Origin: CAWBVG01 sp963792175 | GTDB lineage: Bacteria; Acidobacteriota; Vicinamibacteria; Vicinamibacterales; CAVVIG01 | NCBI GenBank assembly: GCA_963792175.1 | Contig: CAWBVG010000041.1 | Location: forward strand, 124,001 to 188,000 | DNA: 64,000 bases | Direction of reading: 5' to 3' | Shown here: positions 30,125 through 37,593 of the stretch, piece by piece | How positions within the stretch are numbered: position 1 is the stretch's first letter | Layout: each line of letters starts with the position of its first letter | Program-made: the position numbers and the translations under genes | The notes under the pieces: generated by a model | Databases searched by the model: none | Told to the model about the DNA's origin: nothing | Seen by the model: the letters and a program-made list of their open reading frames with translations, nothing else

Positions 30125-30595
30125 GTGAGCGACCGCAAGTACCGGCAGCGGGGCTATCAGGACGAGCCGCGCGGACCAAAGGGGCCAAGTGGACCGAAGC
30201 CGCCCAAGCCGCCGCAGGAACGCGCGCCGGGACGCGTGCTTCAGGACGAGCGGGGTCCGAAGACCCCGAACCTGATGGCCGCGCACGAAGTGTTTCGGTG
30301 CGCGCGCTGCGGCAATCTGCTGCCGTTGACGGTCGGACAGCTCGATTCGTGCTCGAAGTGCGGCGTCGATCTCCACAGCTGCATTCAGTGCGTGTCGTTC
30401 GACACCAGTGTCCGGTGGGAGTGCACGGAAAACGCCCGCATCCCGGCCCGGGTCGCGCCCAAGGACGAACGCAACAACTGCGCGCTGTTCTCGCCGCGAA
30501 CGACGGTCGAGCGCCAGACGAGTACGCCCGCCAGCAGCAGCCCGTCGGGCCCGACGAACAGCGCGAAGAAGGCGTTTGACGATCTGTTCAAGTAA
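30125..30595 (+). CDS. Zinc-ribbon protein of unknown function
   Basis: 156 residues from a GTG start. A basic, Pro-rich N-terminus (PSGPKPPKPPQERAP) precedes two CxxC pairs (FRCARCGNLL and CSKCGVDLHSCIQC), then single Cys in WECTENA and NNCALF, typical of a zinc ribbon. The C-terminus is low complexity and ends KKAFDDLFK. It may bind nucleic acid or act as a small adaptor; no family name is certain. Confidence 0.65.
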   Translation: MSDRKYRQRGYQDEPRGPKGPSGPKPPKPPQERAPGRVLQDERGPKTPNLMAAHEVFRCARCGNLLPLTVGQLDSCSKCGVDLHSCIQCVSFDTSVRWECTENARIPARVAPKDERNNCALFSPRTTVERQTSTPASSSPSGPTNSAKKAFDDLFK

Positions 30596-30600
30596 TCAGC

Positions 30601-30685
30601 GGGGACTGGGGGACATGGGGACTGGGGGACTCAGCCCGTAATCCGCTGTCGCAGTCCTCGCTAGTCCCCAGTCCCCAGCCCCGTC
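30601..30685. repeat. Palindromic GGGGACTGGGGGACT array
   Basis: Left units GGGGACTGGGGGACATG and right units AGTCCCCAGTCCCCAGCCCC are complementary and form a hairpin between the zinc-ribbon gene and the selenoprotein candidate. Confidence 0.8.
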
Positions 30686-30690
30686 ATAAT
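30685..30690 (+). promoter_or_regulatory. -10-like box before the disulfide oxidoreductase
   Basis: CATAAT ends 9 bases before the ATG at 30700 and directly follows the repeat array. Same near-start geometry as other leaderless candidates here. Confidence 0.35.
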
Positions 30691-30699
30691 CAGAGGTCC

Positions 30700-31344
30700 A
30701 TGCCCCTGCTCTCCCCGGCCGATCAGGACAAGCTCCGCACGGCGTTCGACGAGATGACCTCGCCGGTGCGCGTGCTGTTCTTCACCCAGACGCTCGACTG
30801 CGAGACCTGCGTTCAGGCGCGGCAGATCCTCGACGAGTTGCCGCCACTCTCCGACAAGATCACGATCGAGGAGGTGAACTTCATCCTCGACAAGGAAAAG
30901 GCGGCGCAGTACGGCATCGATCGAGTTCCCGCACTCGCGCTGGTTGGCGACGAACGCGACTCGCGGATCCGATTCCTGGGCGCGCCGTCCGGCTACGAGT
31001 TCATCTCGCTCGTCCAGGCGGTTCTGCTGGTGGGCGGACGCGGCACCAGTCTGACGCCGGAAAACCTCGCGCGCGTCGCCGGCGTCGACAAGCCGATGAC
31101 GATGAAGGTGTTCACGACACCGACGTGACCGCATTGTCCGCGGGCGGTCAGCCTCGCACACGAAATGGCCTTCGCGAATCCGCTGATCACCGCGTACGCG
31201 GTCGAGGCGACGGAGTTTCCCGATCTGGCACGCCGTTACCATGTCAGCGGCGTACCGAAGACGGTGGTCAACGAGACGATTGAAATACTCGGCGGCCTGC
31301 CGCAGGACCTGTTCGTCGAGCAGGCGCTTCAGCCGCCGGCGTGA
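30700..31344 (+). CDS. Protein disulfide oxidoreductase, double thioredoxin fold, predicted selenocysteine at residue 143
   Basis: Tandem thioredoxin-fold protein of 214 residues if TGA at 31126-31128 is read as selenocysteine. Domain 1 has C34-E-T-C37 and cis-Pro loop IDRVPALAL. Domain 2 starts MKVFTTPT-U-PHCPRAV and has cis-Pro loop VSGVPKTVV. TGA sits exactly where relatives have the first Cys of CPHC or CPYC, the frame stays open for 71 codons after it, and the following codons keep the fold to a TGA stop at 31342. A normal reading would delete most of domain 2. The role would be thiol/disulfide or peroxide-linked reduction in the cytoplasm. It converges with the APC permease gene, overlapping by 16 bases. 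Confidence 0.8.
31126..31157 (+). promoter_or_regulatory. Bacterial SECIS-like hairpin after the in-frame TGA
   Basis: Starting 11 bases after TGA, GCGGGC (31140-31145) pairs with GCC-CGC (31151-31157) with one bulged T. The loop GGTCA lies at 31146-31150. The E. coli fdhF SECIS has loop GGUC starting 19 bases after UGA; here GGTC starts 18 bases after it. The bulged U is on the 3' side rather than the 5' side. A competing 7-bp pairing, TGACCGC with GCGGTCA (31126-31132 and 31144-31150), includes the TGA itself. Confidence 0.6.
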
Positions 31345-32715
31345 GTGACGGCGTTGGCCTTCGCTCGGGGGCGCGCGAGCCAGAACACGAGACCGAGCGC
31401 TGACCAGGCGACGAACGCGACCCACTCGGCGCGGGTGAAGCTGCCGGGCACGCCAGGCACGACTTTCATCAGGATGATCGCCGCGCTCACCGCGCAGCCG
31501 GCCCACGCCATCCCGGCGGATTCGCCGCGGAATCCGTCACCGCCGGCAGTGCGGCGGCGGGCGAGATAGGCGGCGCAGGCCGACAGCCATCCGACGCCGA
31601 CCGCCAACGATCCGACTTCGGTAATCGGCACGAGAATCGCGTCGCCGAACATCGCCGCGGCGGCGGTGAGCAGCGCCATCAGCGCGATCGCCACGACCGG
31701 TGTGCCGTGCCGCTCATCCACGCGACCGAGCGCCGGGTGCACCAGGTTGCGCCGGCCGATCGCGTAGAGCATCCGCGTCGCCGCCACGAAATTGCCGTTG
31801 AAGATTTTCAGCAGCGACAGGAAGGCTCCGAACAGAATCAGCTGGGCGATCGCGTGCGATCCAAAGGTGCGCTCGAACGCGACCTCCGTGCGCACGTGGC
31901 CCGACACGATTTCCTGCCACGGATAGACGTAGGTGACCACCGCGATGATGATCACGTAGAACAGGAAGCCGGCGATCAGCGCCGCATAGATCGCTTTCGT
32001 GAAGTTGCGGGGATCGAATCCCGCGCGCGCTTCCTCGGAGCCTTTCGTCACCGACTCGAACCCGGTCATGAAGTACGGCACGATCTGCAGAACCAGGAAG
32101 ATCGACAGCCACACGCCTTCGGTGCCTGGATGCGAGAACAGCGGTTCCATGTTGGCGGCCGAGCCGCGCGTGAAGCCGAGCAGCGTGAAAATGGCAAACG
32201 TCGCCAGCAACCCGAACGTCATCACGTCCTGAAAGATCCCGCTCGGTTTGATGCCGCGGTAGTTGACGACGGCGATCAGGACGGTGAGCGCCAGGCCGAC
32301 TGCGAGTCGCGGCGCGTAAATCGGGCTGCCGCCGACCGCGTACATCTGGTAGCTGTTGAGCGAGGGGAAGACGCGCGCCAGCAGGTTGCCGGTCGCGACG
32401 GCTTCCCACGGACACACGATGGCGTACGAGAGGACCATCGTCCATCCCGCCGCGTAGCTGGTGAACGGTGGAAAGACGCCTTCGGTGTACGCGATTTCGG
32501 CGCCGGCGTCGCGAATCCGCTGCACCAGCCGGCCATAGGTGTGCGCGATCGGGAACAACAGCAGACCGCCGATGAGAAAGCCGAGGATGCCGCCGGCCGG
32601 GGCCGCCGCGCGACAGCCAGTCGTCCATCAGGACGAGCCAGCCGACACCGATCATCGTGCCGAAGCCGAACGTGAAGTACTCGACGGTGCTCAACCCGCC
32701 GCGCAGTTTGACCAT
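31329..32715 (-). CDS. APC-family amino acid permease (one frame break)
   Basis: Inner-membrane transporter of about 461 residues with about twelve helices. N-terminal helix I has FGFGTMIGVGWLVLMDDW, the unwound Gly-rich segment of APC transporters; helix VI has VPYFMTGFESVTKGSEEA. The frame changes near 32600, in the coding-strand run GGCCCCGGCC (one C too many), after helix I. The substrate is unknown. It is a single gene with its own TATAGT promoter. Confidence 0.87.
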
Positions 32716-32724
32716 CGGGACTGC

Positions 32725-32730
32725 ACTATA
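32725..32730 (-). promoter_or_regulatory. -10 box (TATAGT) before the APC permease
   Basis: On the minus strand TATAGT ends 9 bases before the ATG (first base 32715), again a near-start promoter. Confidence 0.4.
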
Positions 32731-32879
32731 GCAGCGGGCATGGTTCAGCCGCGACGGCTTATCACGAAGAGACGAAGCGTCACGAAGCGCACGGAAAAGT
32801 TAGAGCGCATTGCGAAATCAACGTAGCGCAGTAGCGGCAAGGGGGCACGGCTATCGGGATGCGTTCTCGAGGACCGTGT

Positions 32880-33788
32880 TCACAACGGCCGGAAGCTGAC
32901 AGAGGTCGGCTGGGACAGAGAGGCGCAGCACCGGTACCCAGCCACCAGCGTGCTCAACATCTCGAACGCGTCGCGGAGCCGCTTTCGCTCGTCCATTCCG
33001 AGCTGGAAACTGGCGACCATGAGAGCGACAACTGCGTCTGCCCGCAAAACCGGCGTAATAGTTGGTTCTCGAATGCCGCGCAATGGCTCCAGCAAGTACA
33101 CACGACGCAAGGGCTCCTTTCGATCGTGGGTCTTCATTCCGAGAGCCTGAGCCGCAACGCGCTTCTTGCGTACGCCGGCGTGCGCGCGGTTGTTCACGAA
33201 CCGCCCGCTTCCCGAAAGCATCCGGAGAGTCTCGGGCCACAGCCGGAGGCCAACATCGAAAGGCCGCACCCGACAGACGCCATCCTCAACATCTACAATC
33301 ACGCAGTCGTCGGCCACGATCGAGCAACCGCGGGCAGCGAGTGCCGACGCAAGCGTCGATTTACCGCCTCCTGCGGGGGCCACGAATGCGATGACGCCGT
33401 GCGGCGTGTGCACAGCGCTTGCGTGTAGCGCAAGCGTGCCTTGCTCGGCGAACAGCAGCGGCATGACGTGTCCGACGAGGAGCTGACGAATGGTCTCGAC
33501 CGACGCCGATCTACGTGGATAGCAAGTGATGGATCGTGTGTCGAAGGACACGATGAATGAAGCGCGCCGCCAGAAGTAAATCACGTGGCTGTCGCCCGTC
33601 CGGCCCAGTGAGCGCCAGCGCGCACCCCGCGTGAGCTTCTCATGGTGATACCAGGCCGGACGAATTGGCCTCGCGCCGTGAGGGTCGACGATGAACTTCC
33701 ATGCGCCGACCTGAGCACGCGCCAGCGGCACGACTGGGAGCGCGATAGAGCTATCGACGACCAGATCTGCGATTCGGTAGAGCGGCAT
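32880..33788 (-). CDS. HprK-like kinase of the lasso-peptide cluster
   Basis: 302 residues. The N-terminus is a small beta-rich domain; the C-terminal half has an HPr-kinase P-loop APAGGGKSTLASAL and the following acidic motif IVADDCVIV. Homologues in lasso clusters phosphorylate the peptide (paeninodin PadeK type), which suggests a tailoring role here; the predicted core offers Thr4 and Ser6 but not the C-terminal Ser used by known kinases. It overlaps the small PqqD gene by 38 bases and is the last gene of the cluster. It lacks HPr-binding context. Confidence 0.8.
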   Translation of the reverse strand: MPLYRIADLVVDSSIALPVVPLARAQVGAWKFIVDPHGARPIRPAWYHHEKLTRGARWRSLGRTGDSHVIYFWRRASFIVSFDTRSITCYPRRSASVETIRQLLVGHVMPLLFAEQGTLALHASAVHTPHGVIAFVAPAGGGKSTLASALAARGCSIVADDCVIVDVEDGVCRVRPFDVGLRLWPETLRMLSGSGRFVNNRAHAGVRKKRVAAQALGMKTHDRKEPLRRVYLLEPLRGIREPTITPVLRADAVVALMVASFQLGMDERKRLRDAFEMLSTLVAGYRCCASLSQPTSVSFRPL

Positions 33789-33960
33789 CAGCGACCGAAT
33801 AGCGGGTAACGACTTCGGCTACGAAGGCCGAGGCGTCGTTCCGTGTTGGGAACAGGTCAGGATGGCGCGCGTAGACCTCGTCCTGCACAGTGCGCAGCGA
33901 TCGACGCCCGTCACACAAATCTAGGACCGTTCGTCTGGCGAGCCCTGCCGGGGTCAGCAT
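33751..33960 (-). CDS. Small PqqD-like protein, second recognition domain
   Basis: 69 residues. The pattern RRTVLDLCDGRRSLRTVQDEVY followed by a helical tail resembles the winged-helix end of PqqD/RRE peptide-binding domains but is short, probably lacking the first strands. It overlaps both the methyltransferase (50 bases) and the kinase (38 bases), so translation is coupled. It may present the peptide to one of these tailoring enzymes. Confidence 0.55.
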   Translation of the reverse strand: MLTPAGLARRTVLDLCDGRRSLRTVQDEVYARHPDLFPTRNDASAFVAEVVTRYSVADAALPNRRSGRR

Positions 33961-34921
33961 AGGGCATGCATTCGGATTCGGTACGCACCAGATCCTCTTT
34001 CGACATCAGCATGCCCCGAAAGGTGCTGTGCGAGAAGGTCTGACATTCGACGCGTGGATTGGCAATGGCAACCCGCCAGTTCACGAGGCCGGGTGGGAGC
34101 ATGCTGATCTGTATCGTGACGCTGTCCCCAGGCTCCACATTGGTCGGCCGCTCGATCGGCAACAGGACCTGCCGTCGGTCGATTCGGTTGAGATCACCTG
34201 GAGCGTTCGTCATGCGGACGCCTGGTGCAAGCTCTGCATCGAACCACGCGTTGATCCCATCAAGAATCCCCGGCCGAGTGATCCGACACACGATCTCACC
34301 GCGGATAGGAGTCAGATTCGGTGGCGGCAGCGCGCTCGTCGCGATGGCGGCCGGCTCAGCGAGGTGCTGTTCAACAGCGACGAACTGCGGGTAACCAGTA
34401 TTCAACGCCGTTTCGCGCGCGCCCGAGACGTCAACGTTTGCGGGCCGTGACGTCCAAAATGTGAGCTGCTTCCGAAGGTCAGGACTTTCAACGGGCGCCG
34501 CCATGAATGTCAAAGCTCTTGGAATCGTGCGTCCTTCGGGCTTCAGGAATCGTCGAGCGTCGACCAGATACTCAAACGCCCCCGCTTCAATGCCAAGATG
34601 ACCGATCTGATCGCAGACGACCAGGTCGACCCCTTCCGGAAGTACGACACGCGTCGACAACTCGCGAATAAAGGTGATCCGGTCGGCGTAGCCGTTGGCG
34701 CGCGCAATCCGACGCGCGATGTCGATGATCGGTCCTTCGTCGACGGCGTAGACGTGCCGAGCGCCGGCCTCGCAGGCCAGAAAGCCGAGGATGCCCGTCC
34801 CACACGCGAGATCCAAGACAACATCGCCGGGATGGAGCGCTGCCTGCAAAGCGGCTCGAAATGCTTCCACCCGTGGGCGATCGGCTAGGTACCTTCTGTG
34901 CTCGTCGAGGACCAGCGACAC
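33911..34921 (-). CDS. PRMT-like SAM methyltransferase of the lasso-peptide cluster
   Basis: 336 residues. SAM motif I is VVLDLACGTGILGFLA, followed by GARHVYAVDEG, close to protein arginine methyltransferases. The double-E loop is altered (VVCDQIGHLGIEAG), so arginine is not assured as substrate. A C-terminal beta-barrel-like domain follows, as in PRMTs. It starts 15 bases after the precursor gene and is likely to methylate the precursor peptide. Frame intact. Confidence 0.82.
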   Translation of the reverse strand: MSLVLDEHRRYLADRPRVEAFRAALQAALHPGDVVLDLACGTGILGFLACEAGARHVYAVDEGPIIDIARRIARANGYADRITFIRELSTRVVLPEGVDLVVCDQIGHLGIEAGAFEYLVDARRFLKPEGRTIPRALTFMAAPVESPDLRKQLTFWTSRPANVDVSGARETALNTGYPQFVAVEQHLAEPAAIATSALPPPNLTPIRGEIVCRITRPGILDGINAWFDAELAPGVRMTNAPGDLNRIDRRQVLLPIERPTNVEPGDSVTIQISMLPPGLVNWRVAIANPRVECQTFSHSTFRGMLMSKEDLVRTESECMPYADPGRARQTNGPRFV

Positions 34922-34936
34922 GTTGGAGGGCTGCCC

Positions 34937-35122
34937 CTACAGGCAGTTCATCATCATGCCGCCGCCGTCGGCGACCGACCCAGTCGCCATGTTTTGTGTC
35001 AGATTCGCGACCGGCCCATATTCAGTCAACACAGGCTTCTGGTACGGCCGTCGGTGTCGCGGCAGTGGCGTGGGAATGTCAGGTTCGGTTTTGGAGGACG
35101 TGTCGCGTTTGACGTCCCTCAT
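34937..35122 (-). CDS. Lasso-peptide precursor
   Basis: 61 residues from ATG 35122, overlapping the cyclase 3' end by 44 bases. The leader matches the lasso recognition pattern exactly: Tyr27 (-17), Pro30 (-14), Leu32 (-12), Gly36 (-8) and Thr42 (-2). Cleavage after Gln43 gives an 18-residue core, NMATGSVADGGGMMMNCL, in which Asp9 can close a nine-residue ring with the N-terminal amine. Asn at position 1 and the three Met plus Cys in the tail are unusual. Other starts (Ala at core 3 gives a 7-residue ring) are possible. Confidence 0.8.
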   Translation of the reverse strand: MRDVKRDTSSKTEPDIPTPLPRHRRPYQKPVLTEYGPVANLTQNMATGSVADGGGMMMNCL

Positions 35123-36986
35123 GGCCCTCGTAGTGTACACGCTCCAATGCCTGCAGCCAAAAATCAACCATGATTGCGGAACACAGTGGCCAGAGGTATC
35201 TCGTCAGCCCACCCTCCAACATTCCGTACATGCTGCTGACGGCATCCGCCGAGATCCACGCGCGTTGAATCGGCCGTATGTTAGACAAACGATTCGCGCC
35301 GCCAAGATGTCTGAGAACGCGCAAGCCAAGGAAGCCGAAATCGTCGTTTCGAGGGTCCGCAGTCACCCCGGCCGGCAGGATATCCGACATGGCCCGGCGC
35401 ATCAGTACCTTCGAGACGCCATCAGCGCATCGCAGTTCGACAGGCAAAGCCAAGGCGAACTCGACCAGGCGCCGGTCCATCAGCGGATGACGCTGTTCGA
35501 GGCCTTGCGCAGCCAGGTACCGCTCTTCGTGGTCGCCACGGAACGTTGCCTCGCCCCCCGTAGCGGCACGAAAAATATCGTACCGTGCCAGCGATCGAAA
35601 CGCTACGTCGTCGGGCATGCGCCGAACTCGGTCCGCCAGGTGATGTTTCTGCGCGAAGCGGCGGTCGATCCACCAGGGGACGGGATTTCGTCGCAGCAAC
35701 CCGCGCACAACACGCTTGCCCGCAAGCGGCAGCGCCATCCACATCCCCTGTCGAACGATCTGCGGCCGCGGAAGTTGATGCGTGAGCCGCGCCATCTCAG
35801 CCAACCAGCGGCCCGACGCGATGACGCGACCCTGTCGCAGCAGGTCGATGAACTCCCCGTACGACGGCTCGAACCAATCGTCCCCTCCGCATCCAGTGAG
35901 CACGATGGAGCAACCGCTCGCGATGGCCGCGTCACGTAGCGGCTGAATCATGCTCGAGGTCGGCGATTCGGGTACATCGAGCGCGGCTGCCGCATCGGTG
36001 CAGAAGTGTTCTTCGGCCGGCTCTCGTGCGGCCAGCATCTCGCACGGAAGATGCACGCCGCGCAGCACCTGACGGATCACCGGTTCCTCGCATGCGGGGC
36101 TGCCTGGAACCACCATCGAAAGCGCCGTCGTTCGCGCGGCGCCTTCGTGTCCTTCACGCTGAAGCTCCCCGATCTGAACCGCGACCGACGATGAGTCGAT
36201 CCCCCCGCTGAGCATCAGCGCCGCGCGGCCGCGGACTCGAAGCCGCGCGCGTACGGCTTCTTTCAAGAGCATTCTGAAATGCTGCTCGTAGTCGCGGCGG
36301 TCGCGGTACTCGAGACGAGCATCAGGCTTCGGCCGCCAATAGCGCCAGCACCGGGTCATGGTATCCGTCAGGACTAACGCGTGGCCCATCGGTAACCGAT
36401 GAATGCTTTGGTAGATCGTCTCGTCAATGCTGGTGAGGCGACCGCTAAGAATCTCGCCGACATAGCCCTCATTGATGGTCGGCATGTCAAGCGCCACGAG
36501 CGCTCGCTGATCTGAAGCCCACAACCAGACGCCGTGCAGTCTGCGGTAGAAGAGCGGGCGAACTCCCAGGATGTCACGTGCTGCGAACAGCCGTCGCTCG
36601 CGACCGTCCCAAATGACCAGGCTGAAATCACCCAGCAGCCTGACTGGGCATTCCACGCCCCATCGCCGGTACGCTGCAGCCACCAGCACACTATCGGGAA
36701 TGAAATCAGACAGTCGGATGTCGAGTTCCGCGGCGAGTTCCTCTCGATTGTCGAGGCGTCCATCAAATGTGATGCAGGTCTCGGTAACGGGGTCGTTCAG
36801 CGGCTGCCGGTCAGGCGGTGCGTCGGGTGTGCGCGCATGCTTGGCGAAGGCCATCGCAATGCGCGGCGCGAACCAGGATTGAATGCCATCGGGACCGCGA
36901 TACCTGATGTGAGACACCATCCGCTCGAACGCGTCGCGCTCGATTGGGCGACCGGCCGGATCGAATGCGCCAGCGAACCCGCTCAC
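35079..36986 (-). CDS. Lasso-peptide cyclase, asparagine synthetase-like (C protein)
   Basis: 635 residues. The protein has the asparagine synthetase B order: N-terminal glutaminase-like domain starting MSGFAGAF, with Ser in place of catalytic Cys as usual in lasso cyclases, then ATP pyrophosphatase motif LMLSGGIDSSSVA. It would adenylate the ring Asp and form the macrolactam. Frame intact. It is followed by the precursor gene and preceded by the PqqD gene. Confidence 0.85.
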   Translation of the reverse strand: MSGFAGAFDPAGRPIERDAFERMVSHIRYRGPDGIQSWFAPRIAMAFAKHARTPDAPPDRQPLNDPVTETCITFDGRLDNREELAAELDIRLSDFIPDSVLVAAAYRRWGVECPVRLLGDFSLVIWDGRERRLFAARDILGVRPLFYRRLHGVWLWASDQRALVALDMPTINEGYVGEILSGRLTSIDETIYQSIHRLPMGHALVLTDTMTRCWRYWRPKPDARLEYRDRRDYEQHFRMLLKEAVRARLRVRGRAALMLSGGIDSSSVAVQIGELQREGHEGAARTTALSMVVPGSPACEEPVIRQVLRGVHLPCEMLAAREPAEEHFCTDAAAALDVPESPTSSMIQPLRDAAIASGCSIVLTGCGGDDWFEPSYGEFIDLLRQGRVIASGRWLAEMARLTHQLPRPQIVRQGMWMALPLAGKRVVRGLLRRNPVPWWIDRRFAQKHHLADRVRRMPDDVAFRSLARYDIFRAATGGEATFRGDHEERYLAAQGLEQRHPLMDRRLVEFALALPVELRCADGVSKVLMRRAMSDILPAGVTADPRNDDFGFLGLRVLRHLGGANRLSNIRPIQRAWISADAVSSMYGMLEGGLTRYLWPLCSAIMVDFWLQALERVHYEGHEGRQTRHVLQNRT

Positions 36987-37055
36987 GGATTGGACCCGCC
37001 AAACGCTGCGGTAGCCAGCCGGACTCGAGAGATGACGGGAGCTCTCACCTTCCGT

Positions 37056-37340
37056 CTACCTCGTCGGAACGGAATGTAGCAGACCCTTCGTGACGAGTAG
37101 ATCGACGAACTCCCGGAGATCCGCCTCAAGGCGGTCGATAGGCGCGTCGAACTCCCGTGCCATGCCATCGACCACCTCGGCCAGCGTGCCGTGTTGCTCG
37201 ATAAGCTGCCACACGCGTGTGCCGACGTCGTTGAGCCCAAAGTACGTGCCTGTGGCCAGGTCAAGCACTACGGCCTCGCCATCCAAATCGCGAAAGACGA
37301 CCTCTGGTCCAGGGGCAAATGCAGAAGGTGCGTAAATCAT
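37056..37340 (-). CDS. PqqD-like RRE protein of the lasso cluster (B1)
   Basis: 94 residues from ATG 37340. The PqqD/RRE fold is seen in VVFRDLDGEAVVLDLATGTYFGLNDVGTRVWQLIEQ followed by helices ending VTKGLLHSV. It would bind the leader peptide (Tyr/Pro/Leu positions) and bring it to the protease and cyclase. The frame is open upstream to 37538 without recognisable content, so the start at 37340 is a choice. It heads the cluster. Confidence 0.8.
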   Translation of the reverse strand: MIYAPSAFAPGPEVVFRDLDGEAVVLDLATGTYFGLNDVGTRVWQLIEQHGTLAEVVDGMAREFDAPIDRLEADLREFVDLLVTKGLLHSVPTR

Positions 37341-37581
37341 GCTGCGAGAAAGGGAAGCAACAAGATTGAGGGCAAGGTGCGTGGCAGTATACCGTCGCTC
37401 GGCCTGGGAGCTCGGATCGGAATAGGACGCGGATTTCTCCATTGAGGCCGAATCGCGAGTCGCCCGTGGCATTGGTTCGGCGATGGATTTGGGGCCGATC
37501 GCTGCCTTGTTCTTGAGGCCATGACTCTTCATTCCCACAGCCTCGGATACTTACTAAAGAACTGAGTGCAAAGATTGGTCG

Positions 37582-37587
37582 TAGAAT
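37582..37587 (+). promoter_or_regulatory. -10 box (TAGAAT) before agmatinase
   Basis: TAGAAT ends 6 bases before the ATG at 37594, consistent with a leaderless transcript. Confidence 0.4.
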
Positions 37588-37593
37588 CACGCG

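Noticed and set aside
30601..31128. TGA at 31126 as an ordinary stop, with a truncated 142-residue thioredoxin protein
   Set aside because: The frame remains open and conserved for 71 codons and TGA falls exactly on a redox Cys; truncation would remove half of domain 2. A TGC-to-TGA error is still possible.
37340..37538. Upstream extension of the PqqD gene as a second precursor peptide
   Set aside because: No leader motif (Tyr-Pro-Leu-Gly-Thr) is present and the segment is Ser/Ala-rich without a clear start signal.
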